From the NCBI GenBank assembly GCA_047967505.1, contig CM106538.1: a DNA stretch of 64,000 bases; one strand, given 5' to 3'. Positions within the stretch are counted from its first letter, which is position 1, and the number at the start of each line of letters is the position of its first letter. Below the pieces are notes generated by a model, which worked only from the letters and a program-made list of their open reading frames with translations, did not search any database and had not been told where the DNA came from. Below are positions 1 to 10,383 of the stretch, in pieces. The stretch comes from Dipteris shenzhenensis (taxonomy: Eukaryota > Polypodiophyta > Polypodiopsida > Gleicheniales). The position numbers were made by a program, and so were the translations under genes.

Positions 1-436
1 ACTGCTGATTCAGAACCTTGACAGCCATAAAAACCCCTTGTCAGGTACATTTTAGGAGACTCTTGCCTCTGGGCATTTGGGAATTCAGCTCTCTTTTAAG
101 ACAGAAACACCTTTCGATTGGTACTGGTTTACTCAGACTGTGAGCTTCTGTTTGAGGTTCAGTTTAGCTCTGTTTTGCTGATTCAGACTGGGCGGACCAG
201 TTCAGTAGTGTTTGATGTGCAGTGGATTCTGCATGTGTGTGCTGCACTTGTTGTGCAAGCTTTTCTGTAAAGAATTGGGGCTTGCCTTGCCCTTTCGCTG
301 GTACATTTTCCCTTGTGCCTTGCAGTTTTTATTTGCAGATTATTTCCGAAAGGATATCAGACATTTCAATCAGTTTTCTTTGGGTTCTTTGCATTTGTGC
401 CATATCTGCAATAGCAAGCAACATTACCTTTTTGGC
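1..436. other. No gene recognised; DNA upstream of a copia gag scrap
   Basis: No conserved coding frame, LTR boundary or tRNA primer-binding site is visible. By position it is probably the leader or LTR remnant of the copia element whose gag fragment follows, but no second copy in the window confirms this. Confidence 0.3.
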
Positions 437-931
437 ATGCTTGCTCCTAATGACAAGCTTGATGACACCAACTACCCCATGTGGTCATACATGATGCGTC
501 ATGTGTTGGCGGCCAAGAACTTGTGGAACACCATTGCAGGTTTTGCAATAAAAATTCCGTCACAAGCACCTCCTACAACTACACCCACGACGACGGGTGG
601 GGGTAATGTTGTTTACTCTTCATCTTCTGCCACTGCTTCCCCAATGCCTCCGACACAAGAACAGATCAGATGGGATAGAAGAACTACTAAAGCTTATGCC
701 TTAGCTGTTCAGAAAATGATAATCCCTCACATCAGGTCTTGTGGGACTGCAAAGGGTGCGTGGGATAAAAAAGCCTCTTTGTATCACATTCGCAATGAAG
801 TGCATGTTGCATATCTGCGGAAGCAATTAGTGTTAGCTTTAGCATTTGAGATGTGTGTGGTAAACCTCCAAGGGGTGGTGAAGAGTCAGCTGGACGCTCC
901 TGAGGTGGTTCCTTACTTGGCTCTTCCATGA
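437..931 (+). pseudogene. Truncated Ty1/copia-type gag (N-terminal part)
   Basis: From the ATG at 437 the frame encodes a copia Gag N-terminus. The motif KLDDTNYPMWSYMMRHVL fits the short copia gag leader domain (DUF4219-like), and a stretch with W-D, K-A-Y and KGAWDKKASLYH fits the UBN2 gag domain. Homology fades after about residue 130 (near 830). The usual downstream helices, the CCHC knuckle and all of pol are missing, so this is a 3'-truncated relic. Gag normally coats the element RNA in cytoplasmic particles; this copy cannot. The frame is open farther upstream (from 212), but those residues do not look like Gag, so the ATG at 437 is preferred. Confidence 0.7.
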
Positions 932-1271
932 AGATTGGAGCCTCGAGCATCCATGGAGAAGGCAACTATGACGTGTGAAGGTAGCACAGATTGGCTGCCG
1001 GCTGCTGGCAACAGTTTTCTGTCTCCTCACGACTTTCTCTGTCTCTCCATCAACACCTTTAGGAGTTAGAACAATTTTCGTCAGTTTTGGAAAGTTTGGC
1101 ACTTGTTTGAGATCAGAAATTGAAAGATCGCTTCTAGATAAATTGCAATTGATAGGAACAAATGCTTGAATAACTGCGGTTTAGCCTAGATCCTTGGTCC
1201 AAGGTTCTGAATGAATTCTGATTTCAGTTGAGCCTTGGTGAGTTCCTCGGCTATCCATATCTTCGTCCCTT

Positions 1272-1991
1272 TCAGCTTGTGAGATTGCGCATAACTTTTA
1301 TACGTATGTCTCGTGAGTTGAACGTAATGATAGCATGGCCATTACGTTGACCGATATGAACTACTCGAGCTTCACCGTCATCATCTGGGTTGTAAGGATT
1401 GTCATCGGCATCTGCTGTCCAGTCAACAATAGGCATAGCTGTTTCGACATGTGCTAAGGTATCACTAAAAGATTCATCTTCTTTATACCATCCCTCTGGA
1501 AGCCTCCCAAATCTGATTTTCAAAGCATTAACCTTTCTAGCTGCATGTTCTTTAGTCTCTTCCTAAATATCAGCTTTGTTGACCTTTGCATCAAACTCCA
1601 CAGTCACTTCTTGCTTGGCTGTCTGCATTTCAGTATGAACTAGATTCTTGACTGCAGAGACTAGTTGGGGGGTAGGAGGGGAAGCATTGCATGACTTTAT
1701 AACATCGTCAATGACTTCCTTCTTACCAGGTCCTTCCAAGACTTGAATTCTAGCTATGGCATCCGTTAGCTGCATCCTTAGCTCTCTCACTTAATCCTGT
1801 AGGAAGTAAATTTGTTCATGATATCCAAGAATTGGTCGGTCAAAAAGACCACCTCGTTCATATATATGTGCATACGGGGAAGGCGTCCTGGCTGCCACTG
1901 TGGAGTATCTGGCTTTGTTACTGGAGGCTGCTGGAGTGGAAGGAGTTTTTGAAGAGGATGAAGGTAGGCTGGGCCATGTTTTGCTGGCCAT
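1272..1991 (-). pseudogene. Decayed open frame with two in-frame stops, family not recognised
   Basis: One minus-strand frame runs from an ATG at 1991 to a stop at 1272 and is broken only by in-frame stops at about 1791 (TAA) and 1563 (TAG). Read through, it gives about 237 residues: a Ser/Pro/Ala-rich N-terminus, a short motif with YERGGLFDRPILGY, a region with LRMQLTDAIARIQVLE that could form a coiled coil, and an acidic C-terminal part (DADDNPYNPDDDGEA). The layout suggests a structural or gag-like protein of a retroelement or an integrated pararetrovirus-like sequence, but no diagnostic motif (CCHC, protease, RT) is present. The two stops show it is not functional. Confidence 0.4.
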
Positions 1992-2084
1992 ATCTCCTGT
2001 TACCTCCTGGCTGAGCTAACCCCCTAGTTGGGCTGGGGTTTCAGCCCAGCTAGGGGTTCCTAATTCAAGAGCTTGCTACAACCA

Positions 2085-2560
2085 GCTAGGTGATCAAGGA
2101 GTAGAAGCGGAACGGGAGCAAGAGGTACGGGCATACGGGTACGGACGGGAGCGGGAGCGAGAGCAGGTACAGACGAGAGCGGGTATGGACGGGAGCGAGA
2201 GCGAATGGGAGCCAAACGGGAGCAGGTACAGGTACAGACAGGAGCGGGAGCAGGTAGGGATAGGAGGGAGGGGGAGGGGGCTAGCAGAGAGGCTACGAGA
2301 GGGGGGTTGGAGAGGCTACACGAGGGGGGAGGCGGAGAGGCTACGGGAGGGGAGGTGGAGAGGCTACGAGAGGGGGGGCGGAGAGGCTACGGGAGGGAGA
2401 GGCTGAGCGAGGAGAGCTGAGCGAAGGGGGGAGGGGGGTGCTGAGCCAGAGTGGGGGCTGAGCGAGGAACCAGGGCTGAGCTGAGCGGGGGCTGAGCAAG
2501 CGGGAGAGGTGAGCGGGGGCTAAGTGAGCGGGGCTGAGCGAGAGAGGAGTTGGTTGGGGC
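2085..2560. repeat. G-rich minisatellite (degenerate gagcgggagc / gagaggctacg units)
   Basis: About 470 bp of almost pure purine-rich DNA on the plus strand. The first part repeats gagcgggagc and related decamers. The second repeats units of roughly 20-30 bp containing gagaggctacg plus G-runs, and it ends in gctgagcg-type units. The open frames across it are low-complexity and not regarded as genes. Confidence 0.75.
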
Positions 2561-2569
2561 AAAGGAAGA

Positions 2570-3640
2570 GAGGGAGAGGTAGCAGAGGGGTGGCTGGAAA
2601 AGGAGGAAGACAGTACAAGGGGCTAGAAAGAACGGCTGTCCCCCCTCCCGCGAAGGTCTTTATTGAAATACAACAACTTTGTACAACTAGTTGGCTCATA
2701 GAGGGAGTATGAAGCTAAGCAATAACTTAAGCTCAGGGGCTCTTCTTTTATAGCCTAGGCGTAGCTTGTGCTTTTCCAAAAGCTAGACTTGCTTTCCACC
2801 CTAGAATAGGTTAATTTTAATAAAGCTAGCTCCATAAAGAAAGCACTTTTTCTCCGAGTGAGGTGCCTTTTATGGGCTTTTGACACTAGTGGGCCCTCCA
2901 TAAAGTGGGGCGCCACTTGTTCTTGTGCTTTGGCTCTTGTGGGACCTTCTTTTTAGACGTGCCTATACCTAGATGAATCCAGGAACATTCCCAAACTCAT
3001 CCTCTAAAAACATACCTTCTTTTTGGACGTGCCTCTTGATTTTCGGCTTTTTGGCACTCTTCTTGGTCCTACACATTCAATAAACATTTTCAACACTTAA
3101 CGCAATAGGTCCCCACAATGTTCAGAAATTCCTCATAGGTTATCTTTTGAAAAATTGAGGCGGTGCACTTTGAATTCTCTAAGGCTCTATCTTCGTGAAA
3201 CTTCCAACTGCCTCAATCGTTGATATAACGCTGCCTCTACTCCACGGCTTCAATTGTTGATATATGGCTGCCTTTGCTTCTTGCCAACGAGTGAGATAAT
3301 GAGGGAGAGAGATTTAGGGGAGAGAAAGAAAGGCCCTTTGAGCGGAGTGACAGAGGCGGAGGGACGAAGGGAGAGAGAGGAGGGAGGGGGCAGGGGTTGT
3401 TGCATGATGCATGAGCGAAGGAGAGGGAAAGGGGGTGGCTGAGTGAGGCAAAAGCGAGACAGAAGAGAGGGGTAAGGGGCGCAGCTAAGCGATCTAAGGG
3501 GGCTGAGTATGGCCGAGGATTAGATTAGAGATCGTAGCTTAGGTTAATTTGCCACTAAGAGAGGCATCAAAGACTAATTAGTGGCATTCAATTCGGGAAA
3601 GTGAAATGCATGCATTCTAGTTCTTGGACTAATCTTAGTC
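2570..3640. other. Intergenic retroelement debris, no gene
   Basis: Contains no conserved coding frame. It holds a 49-bp piece of LTR family A at 2965-3013, flanked by 21-bp direct repeats (described separately), and a purine-rich stretch at 3290-3500. The sequence near 2660-2900 has the look of an LTR edge but has no partner in the window. Confidence 0.35.
2944..3034. repeat. 49-bp family A LTR fragment flanked by 21-bp direct repeats
   Basis: The 21-mer beginning accttcttttt and ending gacgtgcct occurs at 2944-2964 and at 3014-3034, with one mismatch. Between the two copies is the first 49 bp of the family A repeat that also begins at 4238 and 63652 (tatacctagatgaatcc...). Confidence 0.7.
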
Positions 3641-4237
3641 CCTTGTGGGCATCCCAACAATTCTCTTTACCAATGCAAAGTAAATAAAACTTATTCTAGT
3701 TAACAAGAGTCAACTTTATTTAATTCCGAAGTCAATCTAATAAAGATTCCTTCTAATTATTGACATCCCCTCAGCTTCTAATCAATTGCCTTCAACTGAG
3801 AAGCTTAAACTTGAGGATACTTCGAAAATAACTCCTCATCTACCCCTTGGCATCAAGTGCCTCATAGTTCTTGAACTTAACAAGCTACCTAAGGATAACC
3901 ATGTCTCTAGGTCCTTTCTTCTCTGAATTATATACAATCTGTTTTGGTTGCAGGATCTCCTCCATCTCTTCTATCTCCGGTGGGTCACCTTGAATTGGTT
4001 CCGTGGATTTTGGTCCTACATACTACTTTTAAAGAATCACCTAAAAAGCATTGTCAATATTCCAAGTCTCTAGTAGCTTTAGTCGATATGTGACTTTATT
4101 TACGGTCCACCAACCTAGAATGGCCCATAGTATCTAGGAGCACCGTTGGGTATACCTTTTCTTTTCTTTTCTATTCATCTTTCTAAGTCCAGCTTTCTCA
4201 AACTTAAGAAGTATCCAATCGCCTTCTTAGAGGTTCA
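3641..4237. other. AT-rich intergenic DNA, no gene
   Basis: No supported gene. Minus-strand frames have many stops. It is probably pol or untranslated DNA of the gypsy relic seen at 4609-4902, but it is too decayed to assign. Confidence 0.3.
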
Positions 4238-4591
4238 TATACCTAGATGAATCCGGGAACATTCCCAAACTCATCCTCTAAAAACACAACATAGTGCAGT
4301 TTCAATCTCACCATAGTCACTCATAAGATTGAAAACCATAAACTCCATCACGCATTGCAGGGACTAGCTAGCTACTATGACATCCCCACTGACGTCATCA
4401 GCGCCCAACAGTGGGTGTATACCATAGTATAAAAATATGCTCTCACACATACAAATCCACGCACCCACACATACTTCAGCATCCATTTATACAAAGTCTT
4501 CATACTGAGTTTCTGTTGGCACTCCGGAGGTGAAGGGCAAACTTAGCCATGACAAAGGCTAGCACTAAAAGAGAAGGCTAAACAAAAAGTA
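4238..4591 (+). repeat. LTR-like repeat family A, copy 1, ending in a gag-like start
   Basis: Matches 63652-64000 almost throughout and 21950-22178 in its central part. Shared landmarks are a gacgtcatcagcg block, a TATA-like gtataaaa box at about 4428, a run of cacacat-type repeats, and a segment with ggcactccggagg. It is followed by ATG at 4549 starting MTKASTK. The TATA box with a start codon about 120 bp downstream suggests an LTR promoter plus leader. Exact LTR ends are not defined because no paired copy flanks an element here. Confidence 0.6.
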
Positions 4592-4608
4592 GTCCAAATC
4601 CCTATCAC

Positions 4609-4902
4609 TCACAATCTCCTATGGAAGGCCATGCAACTTAAAGATACACTCCACATGGCATAATGCCTTATAAATCTTCTGTGGAAAGAAGTTGAACCAA
4701 GAAAACCCCTTAACTGCGTGAGATTTGAAGGTGTTGGCCATTGCTTTACCACTTGCACTTTTACTGGATCCACTGAGATACCCTCAGGTGAGATGATGTG
4801 ACCCAAGTACTCCACCCTTTGCACCATGAAAGAACACTTAGAAGGTTTGGCACATAACTGGTGCAACCTGAGAATCTCCAAAACCTTAGCAACATGCTGC
4901 AA
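4609..4902 (-). pseudogene. Ty3/gypsy reverse transcriptase connection-domain scrap
   Basis: The translated minus strand gives the stretch that follows the RT active site in gypsy Pol: KCSF, YLGHIISPEGISVDP, VVKQWPTPSNLTQLRGFLG and RRFIRHYA. This is the classic RT thumb/RNase H connection region. The frame runs into unrelated sequence at its C-terminal end, and the YxDD core and integrase are absent. It is a small relic of an older minus-strand gypsy element. It could be a displaced part of the gypsy element whose gag lies at 15.6-16.1 kb, but nothing in the sequence proves this. Confidence 0.7.
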
Positions 4903-5100
4903 ATGCTCGTAGATATGAAGTCTTTTATCTATGGTGTATCAGCCTTAGGTATGTTTAGAATGATTGAACATAAGCTGAAAATAAAAAGCGGGAAGCTGAA
5001 TAGCCCGTTTTTCTTTTAGTTTCAAAAGAGAGTTTGATTGAGAATGCTTGTGCTTTCTAATTTAGGATTGTAATTTTGCCTCTTTGTAGGAAGCGATACA

Positions 5101-5437
5101 TGTAACAAATTGAGAGTAGCTATGGAGGGTTGAAGATAAACATAGCTGAAAGGGATGAAGTGATGAACACGAAATGCAATAGATAATCTCATTCAGAAAG
5201 AGAAGCCTCTAAATAGGCTCAATACAAAGGTAGATGACATCACACATGAGCTCAAGAGAGCATCTCGTGATCCATAAATCACTCCTAGATTATCTCCATC
5301 ATACCTACCAAATGAGTCGAGCTCAATCCACTCCAAACACACATCTAACAGTGCTTATGGGCACCTAACTGTGCCTCTAGCAGACACACATAGAACCTAA
5401 GGTGTGCCTGAGGCATACACCTTGAGATATCCCAACA
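5101..5437 (-). repeat. 3' LTR of the non-autonomous element
   Basis: A complete 337-bp LTR with TG/CA ends, next to a C-run that is the polypurine tract on the element strand (5438-5450). The preceding 5 bp cannot be checked as a target-site duplication because the other LTR is truncated. Confidence 0.85.
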
Positions 5438-7174
5438 AACCCCCCCTCAAGGGAATGCCTCAGGCTATGTCAAGGATACATCTAGTCTCATAGTTTCTCA
5501 TGCCATCTCATGGTGGTCAAGGATAAATCTATGGCTAGGTTCTCATGCTAGCAAGGGTTCCCTTGGGTGTAAGGTAAACAAAAAGGGATACAAACAGACC
5601 TTCCAATGGTTATCTCCCCTGCATGTACATGCACACAATGTCTGCAGGAGGTACCATGGAACAAAACATACACATGGCCTACATCATAAGGTGACCAGAG
5701 GTGTTTACAAAACACACAAAACACAATAGTTTATTTTCATTCATTTTGGAGGACTATCCAGGCTGAGTACCTTGACTCAACATTAAAAACAGAGATCTGG
5801 AGCATATATGGAGATGAAAAAAGCATAATCTTCATAGGAGGCCTCATCTTGTGGAGGCACATCAACTGAAAGTAAATTGGCAGTGGCAATTTCTGGTTTT
5901 GCTTCCTTTTTGGAAACCTGATCTGAGCAGGGCAACATAACGTGATTTTTGGTGCAGCTCAGAGATGATAAGCTGATGTTGGGCACAACAACAAAATGGG
6001 TTTTCTTGCTTGGCTGGTCGAACACAACCATGACCAATAAAAGAAGACGAAACTTCCAAATCATTAGAGAGTAGCAGTGGCTAGCAACCCTCATCTGCTC
6101 CTTTTAACTGTGCAGAGAAACACTGGTGTCAACTATGGGTTGTGTGAGCCAAACCTTCACAATCGGAACTCTGAGAAACCATTCATTAATGCCTCTGATT
6201 GCTAAAAAAAACTCTCGACTGCAAAGAGAAACCAAGCAGCTGCACTTGAAATAGGTAGGCTTTATACTTTTGGGAAGACTCCAAAAATACACAGAAGTGC
6301 CGTAGAGTTTTCCAATCGATCATGCAGCATGAGTGAGCAGCTTTGAGTCTGCTTCTTAAGATCACACTTTTGCGATTAAATGAAGCTATCAACTTCAAAA
6401 CTTCCTTGTTATCAGGTCTCGTGGAATGAAGGAAGGATGCCAAACCTCAGATTCACAAAAGTAGTCGCATGTGAAACATATGTGGTTGCTGAGAAAGAGC
6501 CGAAAACGAACTACAGCAGCTGGTTGCTGAAAGCTAGATGACAAGCCGCTCAGGACCATAGAAGCAGCGTAGAATGTGGACAGATCAATGTACGATATCA
6601 GCACAAAAGTTTGAAGCAGGCCCAAATATTCCGTCACGAGCGCTTTGGAACTAAGAGAGAGGTTGCATTGATTCGAGAGAAGACGCGAAAGGGTGAAAAA
6701 CTGTCATAAGCTAGAAATGCTTGTAGATAGCAGACGTCACTCAGCATAATTAACCTTGCAAAAATCTGTCGACATACTCCAGAGTACAGACGCATGAAAA
6801 ATCTTGAAGATAGTCGACTCCAACACAAAAGAACGTCGTGACAAAATGTGCTTTAATGAATAAGACAGCATGCTCGAGTAGAGTCAATACTACTTCTGAG
6901 TCAATACTACTTCTGTCGATCAAAGCTGCCTGTACATAAAATTGCAATAAACTGCTACGTTGCTTCGCCAATTTCCGTTGAAGATCAAACCCATGATGAC
7001 TAATTTGAGATTATCAAAAACAACAACAGGACAACAAATATGCACCCCCTTATTGAGTCAAATCATCTCAACTCAGCTTTCGACACCTTCCTGCTGTAGG
7101 ACTCCGATCAATAGCTTCAAATCCACGGTGTTCTCTTCAGCAAATCCTCATAGGCTGTTCAAGCACGGAACCTT

Positions 7175-7186
7175 GCTCTGATACCA
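7175..7186 (-). promoter_or_regulatory. Primer-binding site for initiator tRNA-Met
   Basis: The plus strand reads gctctgatacca, identical to the 3' end of plant initiator tRNA-Met including CCA. A 2-bp spacer separates it from the LTR at 7189. It fixes the element's orientation as minus. Confidence 0.9.
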
Positions 7187-7188
7187 AA

Positions 7189-7460
7189 TGTAACAAATTG
7201 AGAGTAGCTATGGAGGGTTGAAGATAAACATAGCTGAAAGGGATGAAGTGATGAACACGAAATGCAATAGATAATCTCATTCAGAAAGAGAAGCCTCTAA
7301 ATAGGCTCAATACAAAGGTAGATGACATCACACATGAGCTCAAGAGAGCATCTCGTGATCCATAAATCACTCCTAGATTATCTCCATCATACCTACCAAA
7401 TGAGTCGAGCTCAATCCACTCCAAACACACATCTAACAGTGCTTATGGGCACCTAACTGT
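7189..7460 (-). repeat. 5' LTR of the non-autonomous element, outer end lost
   Basis: Identical base for base to the first 272 bp of the left LTR (5101-5372). It then stops abruptly after cctaactgt and runs into unrelated sequence. Confidence 0.88.
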
Positions 7461-7984
7461 CCATTTAGCTTTGTATGTTTTAAAAGAGAGAGAGAGAGAG
7501 AGTTAATTCCACTTTTTTGGAAGATTTTATTTCTTGACTTACTTGTTTATTTTTGCTTAGTCACCTTCTTCTTTCTTCTTTATTTCTTGTTTTCTTTCTC
7601 TTTTGTTTATTTGATGTATTTTAGTAAGAACTGGGTTTGCCCAAGAGACTCCGCGAGTCTTTAGAAACCTAGTATAGCTGCTTTTGCTTGGGCACTGATG
7701 ACAACATAACTGTTGCTTTGCTTGCTAAGTATGTCTTCCTTTTGTTTTTCATAAAAGTTTTGTTTACCTTTTTTTTTCTTCTCTTTCATCTTCTCTTTTA
7801 TTTTATGTGTAGATTTTTTATCTTTAGAACAACAAAAACTCTAAATTTGTATGATTGGACTTATTCTAGTCTTACAAAGGTGTACGTTGCAAATGCTCTT
7901 CCTTACTCTTGCTGTATACAAGTACATGATCAAAGAACACAAGTGCAAACTTGAAGAGATAAGGACCCAAGATTTGCTTCATCA
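7461..7984. other. T-rich intergenic DNA with a short GA microsatellite
   Basis: A GA run lies at about 7484-7501, followed by pyrimidine-rich DNA. A perfect 6-bp-stem dyad (agactc cgc gagtct) sits at 7646-7660. No supported gene. It ends where base composition jumps to over 75% GC at the presumed LINE 5' region. Confidence 0.35.
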
Positions 7985-7989
7985 AGCTC

Positions 7990-8635
7990 CTGCGCGCTTC
8001 CCCTCCCCCGCCATACCTCTACCTCCCCCTAGCCCCTCCTTGCCTCGCCCTCTCCCGCCCCTACCCCTCCGCCCTCACCTCCCCCTCACCCCCGCCTCGC
8101 TCCGTCCCCCCTCGCCACGCTCCACCCCCGCCCGCTACCCCCCTCGCTCACCCCTGCCCCGCTACCCCCTCCGCTTCACCCCGCTACCCCCTCGCTCCAC
8201 GCCTCCCGCCCCGCTACCCCCTCCGCTCACCCCCGCCCCGCTACCCCCTCCGCTTACCCCCGCCCCGCTACCCCCCTCCGCTCCAACCCGCTACCCCCTC
8301 GCTCCGCTCCGCTCACCCCCGCCGCCCATTCCGCCCCCTCACCCCTCGCCTCCTGCCCCGCCCCCTCCCGCCTCTCCGCCCTCCCGTTCCACCCCCGCCT
8401 TCCCTTCCCGCCTTCACCCCCGCCCATTCGCTCCACCCCGCCCCCTCCGCCCCTCCATTCCCCCCGCCCCCCGTTCGCCCCCTCGTCCCCGCTCCGCCTC
8501 TCCCCCGCCCCCGCTTCCGCTCCCGCCGCCCCACCTCACCCGTCCCCCGCCTCCACGCCTCCACCTCGCGCCACCTCCGTTCCCGCCACACCCAGGCTCC
8601 ACCCTCCCGCTCCTACCCCCCCCTTTTTTGGGTGG
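7990..8635 (+). repeat. C-rich degenerate tandem repeat forming the LINE 5' region
   Basis: About 640 bp of cytosine-rich DNA built from recurring pieces such as cgctacccc, ctccgctcac and cccccgcccc, with periods near 17-30 bp. It ends just before the ORF1 start. Open frames on both strands here are composition artefacts. Its place is that of the internal promoter of a LINE, so a role as repeated promoter monomers is a reasonable inference. Confidence 0.65.
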
Positions 8636-8679
8636 CAGCCTCTTCCTCATCGGAAGCCTCGCAGTTTGTCTTGGCGGTA

Positions 8680-10383
8680 TGGCGGCTCCCTGCCCGGAAC
8701 CGGAGGCCCAGACGGTCCCTCCCTCTCCAGATGCCTACCGCGTCATCCTGACAGAGCAGCAATCATCTCGGGTTCAAGAGGTTGCCAATGACTTTGCTCT
8801 TACCTCTGTCTATGGCAGAGTCATTGGACATTCCCCCTCCAGATCAGCCATCAGGGACTGGCTCCAGTCCACTCTCATGCTAGAGGACGGCCATATTGAG
8901 GAGGTGGCCCTTATGGGAAGGGGCATCTTCTGGCTTAAACTCTCCAGTGCGAAAGCTGCAACAACCTGATTGCTGGCTCCCCCACGTCAGTGGATGGAAA
9001 GATTATCATGATAGTCCCGTGGTACCGTGGATTCAGCGCAGCAGATTTTGATGCCCGGTTCCGTGTACCTCGCCATCCAGTGACGCTAGTTTTTCCTGGT
9101 CTTGCTGCTGAGCTGCGGCCGATTGTTAGGGACCTGGGCTCCCACTTCGGCTGGGTTATGCTCGATACTTTCGCCGATGCGGTGACTACGGCAGGAGCCC
9201 CCCGAGTCTGTGTGGCTGTGGCGGATCCTGCGACTCTCCCAGCAGTGATCGAGATTGTGACAGGTGCCGGCAGCATCACCCAGAGCATGGTAGTCACCGG
9301 ACAGCCAGGACAGTGTCTGAGGTGTCACGGCTTTGGGCACCTGGCGGCTGTTTGCCCACGTTTTGCCAGCTCTTCTCGGCCTCCCCCGCCTCCCCCCTCC
9401 CCGCCCCCTCCCCCCTCCCCCCCTCCCCCTCCTTCTCAGCCCCAGTTCCAGTTGCAGCCCCATTTCTCCCCCCCCCCGCCTCTTTCAACTCTCCCGCAGA
9501 GCTAGCTGCTCCGACGGTTCCTCAGCCGCGGGCAGCCCCCGCTCCCCCTCCTTCTCCTCCGCTAGCCGCCCCTGAGGAGTCTGAGCTGCCTATTCCCCAG
9601 CCTCCTCCCCCTCCCCCTCCCCCTCCGCTGGCAGGACACCCTGAGTCTACACCACCACCGGAGCAGGCTTCTCCGTCCGCTAGCCCCTCAGTGGCAGACT
9701 CTGACGGGCCTCAGCTTCAGGAGAGAGAGCTCCCCCGCGACTTTTACAGATCTGGCCCCTAGGACTACTTGGATGTGGCCGACCTCGGGACCTTCCCTGC
9801 TTGCCTCGACATCAGTATCTTCCTGCTCCGCAAAGGGGCGGATGGGAAGATAGCCGCCTTGGCCCCTAGGGATGGCCCTAGCTTTGCTTTCACATTCCTC
9901 AGCGACGGCACCGAGACCTGGACAGACGACTCGGTCTGGGAGGCTCTCAGGGAGCAGACGCATGCTCAGATTTGCTCCTGGATAGGCCCGTCCGGTGGGC
10001 AGCTTCTCGAGACTCAGTGGTTCGAGGGTGACGTGCGCCTGCGGTGGCGCTGCGCCGCCAAACGATTCAGACTGATTGTGATCCTCAGGCCCCCCCTGTC
10101 TTGGCCCCTCCCCCAAGATGTCAGAGCCTGGACGCCTCAGAAACTCCGTGCCTTCTACGGGATGTCCATCTCAGAGATCTCGAGCTGGCTCGAGAAAGCC
10201 TTCGTTCATGGTACCAAAGGCCTCTCGCCTTTGCCGAAGGTGTTGAAGGACGGGCAGGACGACCCCGCCTCCCCCTCCAAACCTTCCCATAAGCGCCAGC
10301 ATCTCCACTCCGAAATGTCAGCTTCTTCTTCGACCTCGACCGCGAGCAGACAGTTGTTCGCTGCCTCCCAGTCCTCACCATGA
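8680..10383 (+). pseudogene. LINE ORF1: nucleic-acid-binding protein with CCHC knuckle, frameshifted
   Basis: The ATG at 8680 (MAAPCPEPEAQ) starts a plant LINE ORF1. The N-terminal part resembles the DUF4283 region (SVYGRVIGHSPSRSAIRDWL, then WYRGFSAADFDARF). Next comes a CCHC zinc knuckle CLRCHGFGHLAAVC at 9314-9355, a long Pro/Ser-rich linker, and a C-terminal region rich in Trp and basic residues. ORF1 proteins coat LINE RNA. The frame changes near 8960 and again near 9400 within the Pro-rich run, and an in-frame TAG stands at 9760-9762, so no intact product is made. Its stop overlaps the ORF2 start as ATGA at 10380-10383. Confidence 0.8.

Larger units (their letters stand above)
5101..7460 (-). 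mobile_element. Young non-autonomous LTR retrotransposon (LARD/TRIM-like), copia-like ends
   Basis: Two direct repeats bound it: a complete 337-bp LTR at 5101-5437 and a truncated one at 7189-7460. Read on the minus strand the LTR has TG...CA ends (TGTTGGGATATC ... TTTGTTACA). Beside the right LTR, 7175-7186 is complementary to a primer-binding site for initiator tRNA-Met (TGGTATCAGAGC). Beside the left LTR is a polypurine tract (minus-strand TTGAGGGGGGGG). So the element reads leftwards, with its 5' LTR on the right. The 1.75-kb interior has no recognisable gag or pol. The two LTRs are identical over the 272 bp they share, which points to recent insertion; the outer 65 bp of the right LTR are missing. 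Confidence 0.88.

Noticed and set aside
8254-8650. Three overlapping Gly/Arg-rich minus-strand frames
   Set aside because: They arise from the lack of A/T (hence of stops) in C-rich DNA and have no independent support.
7851-8679. Long open frame running into LINE ORF1 from 7851
   Set aside because: It crosses the C-rich repeat and codes for Pro/Ser/Arg low complexity. The ORF1-like sequence starts at the ATG at 8680.
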